Assembly (NCBI GenBank): GCA_017542055.1
Contig: JAFXXW010000001.1
Location: 1-59,959 of the forward strand
From: Kiritimatiellia bacterium
Lineage (GTDB): Bacteria; Verrucomicrobiota; Kiritimatiellia; RFP12; UBA1067
Reading direction: 5' to 3'
Length of the DNA: 59,959 nucleotides
Shown one piece after another: positions 30,762 to 39,227 of this stretch. Both the position numbers and the translations under genes were made by a program. The notes beneath the pieces are model-generated. The model had not been told where the DNA came from. It searched no databases and was given only the letters and a program-made list of their open reading frames with translations. Every line of letters starts with the position of its first letter. Position 1 is the first letter of the stretch.

Positions 30762-31835
30762 TCAGGCCGGGCGCGGCAAGGCCACGCGATTGCCGGGCAG
30801 GAAGCGCAAACGGCCCTTGAGCCGGAGCGCCATGCAGAGCGACGCCACCTTGGACGCGTCCAGATGCGCCAACGCCGCCAGCCGGTCCATCGCGATGCCC
30901 TCCAGGTCCACCTGCCGCATGATCAGCGACTCTTCCAGCGAGAACGCGGGCGCGGCGTTTTCCGGCTTGGCCGCCGTCTCCGCCGGAGCCGCCTCAATCC
31001 CCAGTTCCGCGCAGACGTCGTCCGCGTTCCGGATCATCCGGGCTCCATCGGCGATGAGATTTAGACATCCTTGGCTGGTGCGTGAATCCACCCGGCCGGG
31101 CAAGGCCATCACAGAACGCCCCAGATCGAGCGCGTCCCGGCAGGTCAGGAGCGTACCGGACCTGACCGGCGCCTCCACCGCCACCACTCCCAGCGACAGT
31201 CCCGCCACCACTTGGTTGCGGATGGGAAAGGTGGTGGTGTCGCATTCGCGGCCGAACGGGAACTGGCTGACCACCGCCCCGCCCCGCTTGATGATGTCGC
31301 GGGCGAGCGGACGGTTCTGTTCGGGATAGAATCGATCCAATGCCGACCCGATCACGCCGATCGTCACGCCCTCGCCCGCCAGCGCCCCCTGATGCGAGGC
31401 CGCATCGATGCCGAGCGCCAGCCCCGACACCACCGCCACGCCGCGCGCTGCGAGTCCCTTGGCGATGAGAAACGCCTGATCGGCGCCGTAGGCGGTGGCC
31501 TTGCGCGTGCCCACCATCGCCACGCAGGGGAGGGAAAGCGCCGCCACCGAGCCTTTGACGTAGAGGCAGAGGGGATGGCTGGGGCACTTGGCGAGGAGCG
31601 GAGGATATTCGGGATCGAGCGGGGTCAAGAGTCTCACGCCGTAGCGCTTGGCCAACGCTTCCTCCTCCGCCACGTCGATCGGCCGGCCGCTGCGCGAAAC
31701 GCGCTTTTCCTCCGGCATGTTCTCCCAGGCCGCCGCCGCCGAACCGAATTCCGTTTCGAGCCGGGCCAGCGTGGCGCTGCCGATCTTGTCGGTCAGGTTG
31801 AAGGCGATGCAGGCTTGGCGTTCGGTCATGCTCAT
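30762..31835 (-). CDS. dprA: DNA processing protein DprA
   Basis: The protein has 357 residues, normal for the family. The Rossmann-like core has MVGTRKATAYG, VVSGLALGIDAASH and VSQFPFGRECDTTTFPIRNQ, and PVRSGTLLTCRDALDLGRSV precedes the C-terminal winged helix (residues ~290-357). DprA loads RecA on incoming single-stranded DNA during natural transformation. ATG 31835 overlaps the stop of the ABC permease (ATGA). Confidence 0.94.
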   Translation of the reverse strand: MSMTERQACIAFNLTDKIGSATLARLETEFGSAAAAWENMPEEKRVSRSGRPIDVAEEEALAKRYGVRLLTPLDPEYPPLLAKCPSHPLCLYVKGSVAALSLPCVAMVGTRKATAYGADQAFLIAKGLAARGVAVVSGLALGIDAASHQGALAGEGVTIGVIGSALDRFYPEQNRPLARDIIKRGGAVVSQFPFGRECDTTTFPIRNQVVAGLSLGVVAVEAPVRSGTLLTCRDALDLGRSVMALPGRVDSRTSQGCLNLIADGARMIRNADDVCAELGIEAAPAETAAKPENAAPAFSLEESLIMRQVDLEGIAMDRLAALAHLDASKVASLCMALRLKGRLRFLPGNRVALPRPA

Positions 31836-33079
31836 TGTTTGCGCGGGAGGCTGTAGGCGGCGAACAGCGTCAGGAGCAGCGGCAGGAGCATGGCGTCCAA
31901 GGCGACGAACTTGATCGCTTCGCGCCACTCGACGCATTCCTTTTCCGCCAGTTTTTCGACGGGATTGACGGCGCTCGCGGGATGCGTGGCCTCCATCGCG
32001 AGGCGAGACAGGAAAAGTCCGACGGCGTCGATGCGGTCGCGCTCCAGCTCGTCGGGGTATTGCTCGATGACGCTGGGGCTCATCTCCGCCAGCACCAAAG
32101 CCACTACCGCCACGAAAACCGCCACCGGCCGGCCCAAAAACGCCGAAAGCGTCACCGAAAACGCCGCCAGCAGCATCAACAACGCCGCCAGCTCCACCCA
32201 GGCGCGCAGCAGATTGGCCCCGAAGCCGCCGGCCGGCACCAGCAGTTCGATATCCTTGCGGGGCCGGAGCAGCACCGACTCCTTGCCGGTATTGGCGAAA
32301 GCCAGAGTGTCGCCTCCGGGGTTGCCCGCGAGATCGAACACGCACACGGCCTGGGTGATGTTGTCCACCGGAGCCGCCGCCTGGCCCAGCGTCAACCGTC
32401 CGGCGATGCGCCGGCGCTGGTCGTAGAGATTGGCGAACCTAAGACGCACCGCCACCGACTCCGGATCCGCCGGCAGCTTGAAGCGCCACGATTCCGTCTC
32501 GCCGGCCGCCACCACCTGGTAGCGATCGATCGCGCGCTGCGCCAGGAGTCGCAAAATCACCGCTTTGGGCGCGCGACGGATTTCCGGCGGGGTTTCCGGT
32601 TCGTTGATGAAGGCGTCGTAGACGGCGGCAGCCTCTTCGCGGGGACTGGGCATCGCGGGTCTCAGCACGTGCGAGCACCCCCCGGCCGCCAGCGTGGCGT
32701 GCGGCACCGCGACCAGATAGACCAGAAACGCCACCGCCAGCACGAACGAAAACACCGCGCCCAAGGCCAGAATGCGACCCGCCACCACCGTGAACGACCC
32801 CACCGGACGCACGAGCGTCAACTGCAGGCGATGCGTTTCGCGTTCGCGGGCGAGGGACCCGGCGCCGGTTATCAGCATGGTCAGCGAGAGAATGGCCGCC
32901 GCGCCGCCCAGGGCGTATTTGAGCATCAGTGCCTCGGCGCCCTCCGTAGTGCCGTCGCCCCGCACCAGCTGCGGCGCCAGCAGCACCCAGGCGTTGACCG
33001 CCAGCATCAGCAAGGCGAACGTCTTGCCGCGCAGCAGTCCCAGCACCTCAAGCGAGAAAATCCGCCAGCCTGAACTCAT
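31832..33079 (-). CDS. ABC transporter permease (Nat/Cop type)
   Basis: The protein has 415 residues. Membrane helices near the N-terminus (FALLMLAVNAWVLLAPQ, GGAAAILSLTMLITGAG, RILALGAVFSFVLAVAFLVYLV) flank a 150-residue periplasmic domain (residues ~135-290). Further helices follow. The RERETHRLQLTLVRPV loop is typical of ABC-2 permeases and contacts the ATPase. It overlaps the ATPase gene by 32 nt and pairs with the permease at 33781. Confidence 0.8.
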   Translation of the reverse strand: MSSGWRIFSLEVLGLLRGKTFALLMLAVNAWVLLAPQLVRGDGTTEGAEALMLKYALGGAAAILSLTMLITGAGSLARERETHRLQLTLVRPVGSFTVVAGRILALGAVFSFVLAVAFLVYLVAVPHATLAAGGCSHVLRPAMPSPREEAAAVYDAFINEPETPPEIRRAPKAVILRLLAQRAIDRYQVVAAGETESWRFKLPADPESVAVRLRFANLYDQRRRIAGRLTLGQAAAPVDNITQAVCVFDLAGNPGGDTLAFANTGKESVLLRPRKDIELLVPAGGFGANLLRAWVELAALLMLLAAFSVTLSAFLGRPVAVFVAVVALVLAEMSPSVIEQYPDELERDRIDAVGLFLSRLAMEATHPASAVNPVEKLAEKECVEWREAIKFVALDAMLLPLLLTLFAAYSLPRKQ

Positions 33080-33800
33080 CCGCGTCTCCCACCTTGGCCA
33101 GGAAAAATTCTTCCAGACTCGACCCCAATTCGCTCACTTTGCCTTCCGCCACCGCCTTGCCCCGGTCGAGAATCATCACCCGGTCGCAAATGTCCTCGGC
33201 GTCCGACAGCAGATGCGAAGTGGTAAGGACGGTCATGCCGTTTTTCGCCAGCGCCTTGACGAGCGTCTTCACCTCCTTGGTCGACACGGGGTCGAGCCCC
33301 GACGTTGGCTCGTCCAGCACCAGCAGTTCCGGCTTGCCGATGAGCGCGGAGGCCAGCGCCACGCGTCGGGCCATGCCTTTGGAAAATCCGCCCACCGGCC
33401 GGTTGGACACCTCTTCCAGCTTGACCATTGCGAGGAGTTCCCGGGCGCGCGCGGCGGCCTCGCGGCGATCGAGTCCGCACAGTCCCGCATAATACTTGAG
33501 CGTTTCCGTGGGCGTGAGGAACGGATGGAGATAGCTCAATTCCGGCAGATATCCCAGCTTGCGCCGGGCCTCGACGGAACGCGGGGAGAGTCCGAACAGG
33601 CTCACCTTGCCGGCGGTGGGCTTGAGCAGCCCCAAAATCATTTTTATGGTGGTGGACTTGCCGGATCCGTTGGGTCCCAACAGTCCGAACACCTCGCCCT
33701 TCTCCACCTCGAGGTCGAGTCCCGCCACCGCCTCCACCGTAGGCCGCAGCCAGAAGTCGCGGAACGTCTTGCGCACCGATTCAAGCGATATCACATTCAT
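33048..33800 (-). CDS. ABC transporter ATP-binding protein
   Basis: The protein has 250 residues. Walker A is GLLGPNGSGKSTTIK, the Q-loop region is GYLPELSYL, the signature GGFSKGMARRVALA stands for LSGGQ, and Walker B is ELLVLDEPTSGLD. It energises the two flanking permeases, probably an exporter. It overlaps the upstream permease by 20 nt. Confidence 0.93.
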   Translation of the reverse strand: MNVISLESVRKTFRDFWLRPTVEAVAGLDLEVEKGEVFGLLGPNGSGKSTTIKMILGLLKPTAGKVSLFGLSPRSVEARRKLGYLPELSYLHPFLTPTETLKYYAGLCGLDRREAAARARELLAMVKLEEVSNRPVGGFSKGMARRVALASALIGKPELLVLDEPTSGLDPVSTKEVKTLVKALAKNGMTVLTTSHLLSDAEDICDRVMILDRGKAVAEGKVSELGSSLEEFFLAKVGDADEFRLADFLA

Positions 33801-34617
33801 CGAAAAAGACCACTCCGAGATATACGAACAACAACACGGCAGGCAACACCGCCCACAGTTTGAGAAAAGGAAACTGCACCAGCACCACCAGCGCCGCCAG
33901 CGATCCGGCCACGTTGGTCCGGAAACGCGCGGCGAAGGCGCAAGCGGCCGACAGATACGCCAAGGCCGGCAGCGCAGCGGCCAACATATCCCCGGCGTGG
34001 TCGAGATAGAGCGGAAAGTCCGGCCGGTAGCCGAGTCCGGCGATCGAAATCGCCAGCGCCAGCAGATTGGCGGTGAGCACGAACCGGAAGCGGAAAAACC
34101 GGTTGAGCACCGCCCCGGCCACGAGCGGAATCACCGTTCCCGCCAGCCCCAAGGCAACCGAGGGGCCCCAAATCCGCATAAGCGCCCCCGTACCCTCCAC
34201 GATGCGACCGCCGATGGCCGCGCCGTTGACCATGACGAGCGAAACCGACGAAACCGTCAAGGCGAACACGCCGTACGCCAACGCCACCCCGGCCGTCTTG
34301 GCCGCGAAAAACGCCGCCCGGCCGACGCCATGGCTAAGACAGACCGTCGCCGTGCCCGATTCGATCTCGCGGCGAAAGGTTTTGACGGCTGCGAACACGG
34401 CCAGAATCGCCCCGAGCGCCATCAACGCGGAGATGCCGGCGTCGCGCGCCATGCGCGTGGGCTCGCCGAACTGGTGATAGTGGAAAGTGGGCGCCAACAC
34501 GGCCAGCAGCTGCGCCACCAAGGTCATCAATAAAGCAAGCGGCTCTGAAAGAACTTCCAGAGCCGTCACTTTGATTATGGCAAGCTTGTCAGAACCAAAT
34601 GCGCTGGCAAGCTTCAT
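33781..34617 (-). CDS. ABC-2 type transporter permease
   Basis: The protein has 278 residues and about six membrane helices (ALLMTLVAQLLAVLAP, ALMALGAILAVFAAVKTF, VALAYGVFALTVSSVSLVMV, VALGLAGTVIPLVAGAVL, LLALAISIAGLGY, ALVVLVQFPFLKLWAVLPAVLLFVYL). The loop TFRREIESGTATVCLSHGV is typical of ABC-2 permeases. It overlaps the Pro/Ala-rich gene by 29 nt. Confidence 0.8.
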   Translation of the reverse strand: MKLASAFGSDKLAIIKVTALEVLSEPLALLMTLVAQLLAVLAPTFHYHQFGEPTRMARDAGISALMALGAILAVFAAVKTFRREIESGTATVCLSHGVGRAAFFAAKTAGVALAYGVFALTVSSVSLVMVNGAAIGGRIVEGTGALMRIWGPSVALGLAGTVIPLVAGAVLNRFFRFRFVLTANLLALAISIAGLGYRPDFPLYLDHAGDMLAAALPALAYLSAACAFAARFRTNVAGSLAALVVLVQFPFLKLWAVLPAVLLFVYLGVVFFDECDIA

Positions 34618-35797
34618 AAAGCAGATACCCGAGCGCGCCCATCGCCACGCAAGCGGCCGCCTGGACGACCGTGCTCACGGTAACCAGCGCCGAAGACACG
34701 TCCGCAGCAGCAGCCGGAGCCGCCGGCAAAGGCGGAATGTCCGGAATGTCGGCGATGTCCGGAATGTCGGCCACCGCGCCACCCGCCGGTGCCGCCACCG
34801 GAGTCGGACGCTTGAGCGTGGTGGCGTTGTCGGACGCACCGGGCTTCTTGATGGCGAACTTGGTGTTGGCCGGGCGGGCTCCGCCGGGAGCCGGCCGGGT
34901 GATTTTCAAAGTCTTGCGCTGGGTGAGCGTGGGGTCTTCCGCGACCGCGGGAGCAGCCGGGGCAGCGGCCGGAGCGGCAGGCGCGGGAGCCGGCGCGGGG
35001 GCGGCGGAGGCCGCCGGCGACGGCGCCAGATTGACCGGCCGCTTGATGCGGATGGTCTTCATGGGCGTCGGTTCCTTGACCGGCGCCACACCCATCGCGT
35101 CCGAAAGCGAAATGCGCGCCGTCTTGGACTTGGCGGCCTGCTTCTGGGCGTTGGTGGGCTCGGCGGCGGAACCGTCGGCCGCGATGATACCCGTCTTGTG
35201 CAAAATAGCTTGCTGGGGAACCTGCTGGGTGATTCCCTTCAGCTTCTGCGTAACGCTCTTCAAAGCCTCCATCGGCTTGGGCGCGTCGGCCACGCTTTCG
35301 CGGGCGGGTGCCGCCGCAGCAGCCGGCGCCGGAGTAGGCGCGGGAGCGGGTGTTGCCGCAGGGGCCGGAGCGACAGGTGCGGGCGCGGGAGCCGGCGCCG
35401 GAGCGGCGGCCACCGGCGCGGCAGGAGCCACCGGCGAAGAAGGCCTCACCACCGGAGTGGCGGGAATCGCACCCGGCTTGCGGATGACCGGCTTGGCCGG
35501 GATGTTGGGACGCAACGCCGCGCCCACCGCCGGACCTCTGACCGTGTTGATGGGACGAGGCGCGGCCTGAGTGGCAGCGGCCGCAGGTGCGGCAGGCGCA
35601 CCCGGCTTGGGCGGGAGCTTGATTCCAGCCGCCAATCCCGGCTTGGGCGGGAGTTTCAGCCCCGCGGCCAGCCCCGGCTTGGGCGGGAGCTTGAGCCCCG
35701 CGGCCAATCCCGGCTTGGGAGGAAGTTTGAGTCCCGGCTTAATGAGCGGGCTTACTTTAGGCGGCACATTAGCCGCAGCAGGAGTTTCATCGGCCAT
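34589..35797 (-). CDS. Pro/Ala-rich repeat protein with C-terminal membrane anchor
   Basis: The protein has 402 residues. Residues ~20-70 hold four repeats of GLKLPPKPGLAA. Long Pro/Ala tracts (residues ~110-175 and ~275-300) follow, broken by short basic motifs ending in RKTLKITRP or KTIRIKRP. The C-terminus is a hydrophobic helix (VVQAAACVAMGALGYLLYEA). The protein is mostly disordered and probably spans the periplasm or cytoplasm from a tail anchor. ATG 35797 is behind GGAGGTTTGAT, 1 nt after the frr stop. Function unknown. Confidence 0.75.
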   Translation of the reverse strand: MADETPAAANVPPKVSPLIKPGLKLPPKPGLAAGLKLPPKPGLAAGLKLPPKPGLAAGIKLPPKPGAPAAPAAAATQAAPRPINTVRGPAVGAALRPNIPAKPVIRKPGAIPATPVVRPSSPVAPAAPVAAAPAPAPAPAPVAPAPAATPAPAPTPAPAAAAAPARESVADAPKPMEALKSVTQKLKGITQQVPQQAILHKTGIIAADGSAAEPTNAQKQAAKSKTARISLSDAMGVAPVKEPTPMKTIRIKRPVNLAPSPAASAAPAPAPAPAAPAAAPAAPAVAEDPTLTQRKTLKITRPAPGGARPANTKFAIKKPGASDNATTLKRPTPVAAPAGGAVADIPDIADIPDIPPLPAAPAAAADVSSALVTVSTVVQAAACVAMGALGYLLYEACQRIWF

Positions 35798-35798
35798 A

Positions 35799-36362
35799 TC
35801 AAACCTCCATAACTTCCTTTTCCTTGGATTTGAGTTCGGCATCGATTTTGGCGATGCCCTCGTCCGTAGCTTTCTGGATGCGATCCAGTCCCTGTTTCAT
35901 GTCGTCCTCGGAAATCTTCTTGTCCTTCTCCAGCTTCTTGACCGCTTCGTTGGCGTCGCGCCGCACGTTACGCATGGCCACCTTCTGGGCCTCGGCCTGG
36001 GTCTTGGCCACCTTGACGATCTCTTTGCGGCGCTGCTCGTTGAGTTCCGGCACCGTGATGCGCAACACCTTGCCGTCGGTCTGGGGCGTCACCCCGATGT
36101 TGGCCGCGAGGATGGCCTTGTTCATGGCGTCGAGCACGGTGGGGTCGAACGGCGTGATCTTGATTTGGCGGGCTTCCGGCGTGGAGATCGTGCCCAGGTT
36201 CTTGATGGGTGTGGGCATGCCGTAGTAGTCGACCTTGATGCTGTCGACCATTGCGGGCGAGGCCTTGCCGGTTCTGAGGCCGGAAAACTGGTTCTTGAGC
36301 GCCTCGAAACTCTTCTGGATCTTGACGTTGGTGTCGTTCAGTACTTCTGCTACGGTTTCCAT
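35799..36362 (-). CDS. frr: ribosome recycling factor
   Basis: The protein has 187 residues. FSGLRTGKASPAMVDSIKVDYYG and the three-helix bundle ending (NVRRDANEAVKKLEKDKKIS, EDDMKQGLDRIQKATD) are typical. With EF-G it splits the post-termination ribosome. It is cotranscribed with pyrH, the usual arrangement. Confidence 0.97.
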   Translation of the reverse strand: METVAEVLNDTNVKIQKSFEALKNQFSGLRTGKASPAMVDSIKVDYYGMPTPIKNLGTISTPEARQIKITPFDPTVLDAMNKAILAANIGVTPQTDGKVLRITVPELNEQRRKEIVKVAKTQAEAQKVAMRNVRRDANEAVKKLEKDKKISEDDMKQGLDRIQKATDEGIAKIDAELKSKEKEVMEV

Positions 36363-36368
36363 GGTGGT

Positions 36369-37103
36369 TTACTCTCCGGTTACAAGCGTGCCGACGGTTT
36401 CGCCTTTGACCACGCGTTCAAGCGCGTCGCCGTCGAAGAAATCGAAAACGATGATGGGGATGTCGTTGTCCATGCACAGCGCGAACGCCGCGCTGTCCAT
36501 CACCTTGAGCCGCTTTTCGAGCGCGGTCTCGTACTTGAGCGTGGCGTACTTCTTGGCCTTGGGATCCTTCTTGGGGTCGGCCGTGTAGATGCCGTCCACC
36601 TTGGTCGCCTTGAGGAGCGCGTCCGCGCCGATTTCGCTGGCCCTGAGCGCCGCGGCGGAATCGGTGGAGAAATACGGGTTGCCGGTGCCGCCCGCGAAGA
36701 TGCACACCACGCCCTTCTCGAGGTGCGAGATGGCCTTGCGATGGATGAACGGCTCGGCCAGCTTGTCGATGGAGATGGACGTCATCACCCGCGTGGGCAC
36801 GCCGATGGACTCCAGCGCGTTCATCATGGCGAGACCGTTGATGACCGTGGCCAGCATGCCCATCGAATCGCCGGTGACGCGATTGACGCCCTTGTTGGCG
36901 CCTTGCAGACCGCGAAAGATGTTGCCGCCTCCGAGGACGATCCCCACCTGCACGCCGAGCTTGTGGATTTTCTTCACGCGCTCGGCCATGAACGCAAGAT
37001 TGTCGGGGTCGATGCACTCCCCGGTTTCCTTGTTGCCCAGCACCTCTCCCGAAAGTTTCAGGAGGATGCGCTTGTACTTCAAACGGGTACTTTTAGATTT
37101 CAC
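36369..37103 (-). CDS. pyrH: UMP kinase
   Basis: The protein has 244 residues. KRILLKLSGEVLG, VGIVLGGGNIFRG, RVTGDSMGMLATVINGLAM and AFPF-type middle residues (CIFAGGTGNPYFSTDSAA) define the family. It phosphorylates UMP to UDP. The start taken is the GTG at 37103, 7 nt from the -10 box, which would make the mRNA leaderless. A TTG eight codons on (KYKRILLK) is the alternative and also lacks a Shine-Dalgarno. Confidence 0.93.
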   Translation of the reverse strand: MKSKSTRLKYKRILLKLSGEVLGNKETGECIDPDNLAFMAERVKKIHKLGVQVGIVLGGGNIFRGLQGANKGVNRVTGDSMGMLATVINGLAMMNALESIGVPTRVMTSISIDKLAEPFIHRKAISHLEKGVVCIFAGGTGNPYFSTDSAAALRASEIGADALLKATKVDGIYTADPKKDPKAKKYATLKYETALEKRLKVMDSAAFALCMDNDIPIIVFDFFDGDALERVVKGETVGTLVTGE

Positions 37104-37110
37104 GGTATAT

Positions 37111-37139
37111 ATTATACTAAATTTTGGCGAGTTTGGCAA
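37111..37139 (-). promoter_or_regulatory. promoter of pyrH-frr-ABC-dprA operon
   Basis: TTGCCA (37139-37134), 17 nt and TATAAT (37116-37111) are present. It overlaps the end of prfA, whose TAG abuts the -10 box. Confidence 0.75.
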
Positions 37140-38088
37140 GAGTAAAATGTTGCCGGAGCGCGGAAATTATTTCGTCGAGTTCCCCGTCGATGATGCGATC
37201 CAACGCATATAAAGTAAGGTTTATCCGGTGGTCCGTAAGCCGGTTCTGCGGGAAATTGTAGGTGCGGATCTTCTCGCTGCGATCACCCGATCCCACCATC
37301 TCCAGACGGTCCGCGCCCAATCTGGCCGCCTCCTCCCGGCGCTGCTTGTCGAGTATGCGCGCCTTGAGCGTGGCGAAGCATTTCTCGCGGTTGCGCTGTT
37401 GCGAGCGCTCGTCCTGGCATACGGCCACGAGGCCCGTCGGGATATGCGTCATGCGAACCGCGCTCTCCGTCTTGTTCACATGCTGCCCGCCGGCCCCGCC
37501 GGCGCAAAAGAGATCGATGCGCACGTCCTTTTCGGGGATCTCCAGCGTGTCGTCCTCGTCAGCCTCCGGGAAAACCACCACGGTGGCGGCGCTGGTGTGG
37601 ATGCGTCCCTGCGCCTCGGTTTCGGGCACGCGCTGCACCCGGTGGGTGCCGCCCTCGAACCGCAGCTCGCCGTACGCGCCTTCGCCCAGCACGGTGAAGA
37701 AGCCTTCGCTCATCCGGCTCACCCGCCAGCCGCGACGCTCGGCGTAGCGCAGATACATGCGCTCCAGATCCGCCGCGAAGAGTCCCGCCTCCTCGCCGCC
37801 GGTGCCCGCGCGGATCTCCACCACCGCGTTGCGCAGATCCAGCGGATCCGGCGGCACGAGCGCTTCCATGAGCTCGCGCTCGCTTTGGGCGACGAGCGCC
37901 TCGTCGGTTCCGTCCTCCCGCGCCAGCTCGTACATCACGTAGGCCGACTCCAGTTTCTTGAGGAAGGCGTATTCCCGCGCCAGCTCCCGGTAGCGCTTGC
38001 GGTCGCCCAAAACGACCGGGTCGCTCAGGTCCGCTTCCACGGAACCCAAACGACCCAGGATTTGCTTGATTTGTTGCTCGGAGATCAA
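37117..38088 (-). CDS. prfA: peptide chain release factor 1
   Basis: The protein has 323 residues. The GGQ loop (FCAGGAGGQHVNKTESAVRMTH), IRAGTGGEEAGLFAADLERMY and VPETEAQGRIHTSAATVVV are conserved. RF1 ends translation at UAA and UAG. The protein is ~35 residues shorter than usual at the N-terminus, since the frame begins at a TTG 3 nt after the rpmE stop. That start has only a weak ribosome binding site, so coupling to rpmE is likely. Confidence 0.93.
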   Translation of the reverse strand: MISEQQIKQILGRLGSVEADLSDPVVLGDRKRYRELAREYAFLKKLESAYVMYELAREDGTDEALVAQSERELMEALVPPDPLDLRNAVVEIRAGTGGEEAGLFAADLERMYLRYAERRGWRVSRMSEGFFTVLGEGAYGELRFEGGTHRVQRVPETEAQGRIHTSAATVVVFPEADEDDTLEIPEKDVRIDLFCAGGAGGQHVNKTESAVRMTHIPTGLVAVCQDERSQQRNREKCFATLKARILDKQRREEAARLGADRLEMVGSGDRSEKIRTYNFPQNRLTDHRINLTLYALDRIIDGELDEIISALRQHFTLAKLAKI

Positions 38089-38091
38089 GGC

Positions 38092-38298
38092 TTACTTCGC
38101 GAACTTCGCGTAGCGCTTCTTGAACGAGTCAACGCGACCTTCGGTGTCCACCATGGTCTTCTGACCCGTGAAGTACGGGTGGCACGCGCTGCAGGTGTTG
38201 ACCGTCATTTCCTTCTTGGTGGAACGGGTCTTGATCACGTTGCCGCACGCGCAGGTGATGGTGGCCTCGCCGTAGGCCGGATGGATGTTGCTCTTCAT
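38092..38298 (-). CDS. rpmE: 50S ribosomal protein bL31
   Basis: The protein has 68 residues. It is the zinc-binding form with CACG and CSACHPYFTGQ, ending RVDSFKKRYAKF. ATG 38298 is preceded by AGAAAGGCAAACAACC. Confidence 0.96.
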   Translation of the reverse strand: MKSNIHPAYGEATITCACGNVIKTRSTKKEMTVNTCSACHPYFTGQKTMVDTEGRVDSFKKRYAKFAK

Positions 38299-38332
38299 TG
38301 GTTGTTTGCCTTTCTTGCCAAATTGAGGTGGT

Positions 38333-38362
38333 ATTATATCATAAATCGCGGGGAAAAGTCAA
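38333..38362 (-). promoter_or_regulatory. promoter of rpmE-prfA
   Basis: TTGACT (38362-38357), 18 nt and TATAAT (38338-38333) precede rpmE by about 35 nt. Confidence 0.8.
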
Positions 38363-38368
38363 TAGGTT

Positions 38369-39202
38369 TTAGTAGATTTTGATGTAGGCCTCGCTCCGCA
38401 GGCGCTTGATCCATTCGCCGTAGAGCCGCTCGGCCGTGGCCATCTTGACCGCCGCTTCCACTTCCTCGAACGCCTCCTCGAACGTCTTCTGCCGGGCAAT
38501 CTCCTCGCCGTCCTTGCGCACCCGGAACCAGTGGCCCTTCACCTCCAGCCAGTCCGAAATTCCGCCGGTTTCCAGGGTTTCCAGCACTTCGCACACTTCC
38601 GGCAGGAACACCTCCTCCGGGCGCACATTCTCGTACACGTCGGCGTCCTCCTCGAAGCTGGCGGTGGCCATTTCGTTCTCCTCTTCGGGCGCGAGCAGAA
38701 TGATGGAAACCGTGACCCGTCCGCTCTTCTCGGCGTAGCGCTCGGGGTGGCCGGCGAATTCCTCGCGCAAGGCCTTGGGGGTGGCCACGACGTTTTTCTC
38801 GATCATCTGGTAGCGCATGGCCGACACGATCAGATCCTCGCGGATGCGGGCGTACCACTCCGGATACGACACCCGGTCGCGCGCCAGCTGGTCCATCAAC
38901 CGGTTGCGGTCGCCGCCGAAGGAGCGCTTGATGATTTCGCGCACTCGGTTTTCCACCACCCAATCCTGCATGGTCATCTTCTGGTCGCGCGAAGCCTTGA
39001 GGATGAGCTTGCGGTTGATGAGCTCGTTGACCACCAGCTCCGCCGCCTGCCGGTCGCTCCGGCCCAGCCGCGCCATCTCGCCCACGACTTCGCTCATCAG
39101 GATGCTCTCGTTGTTAACGGTGGCCACGATGCCGTCCACCTCCACCGCCTCGAGCGCCAGCGTCGACGCCAATATCGCCAATACGGTTGCCATCTTCTTC
39201 AT
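38369..39202 (-). CDS. SurA-like periplasmic chaperone/PPIase-type protein
   Basis: The protein has 277 residues. A signal peptide (MKKMATVLAILASTLALEA) is followed by a SurA N-terminal domain (VDGIVATVNNESILMSEVV, VVNELINRKLILKASRDQ). The C-terminal part (RYAEKSGRVTVSIILLAPEE, SDWLEVKGHWFRVRKDGEE) resembles a parvulin domain but is degenerate. It likely assists outer-membrane protein folding. It ends the tRNA-Leu/Glu operon. Confidence 0.82.
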   Translation of the reverse strand: MKKMATVLAILASTLALEAVEVDGIVATVNNESILMSEVVGEMARLGRSDRQAAELVVNELINRKLILKASRDQKMTMQDWVVENRVREIIKRSFGGDRNRLMDQLARDRVSYPEWYARIREDLIVSAMRYQMIEKNVVATPKALREEFAGHPERYAEKSGRVTVSIILLAPEEENEMATASFEEDADVYENVRPEEVFLPEVCEVLETLETGGISDWLEVKGHWFRVRKDGEEIARQKTFEEAFEEVEAAVKMATAERLYGEWIKRLRSEAYIKIY

Positions 39203-39227
39203 GATGTCTCTCCTTGTTGCCGGTAAA

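Noticed and set aside
31836-32345. Upstream extension of dprA
   Set aside because: It overlaps the ABC permease; dprA's ATG at 31835 forms a 4-nt overlap with the permease stop and gives a normal-length protein.
24440-33863. Many plus-strand open frames of 200-400 codons across dinG, rluA, rnpB and the ABC genes
   Set aside because: High G+C leaves long anti-sense frames open. All overlap clearly recognised minus-strand genes or RNAs and lack family motifs.
34671-37145. Plus-strand frames of 299 and 524 codons opposite the Pro/Ala-rich gene, frr and pyrH
   Set aside because: Low-complexity shadows; frr and pyrH are unambiguous on the minus strand.
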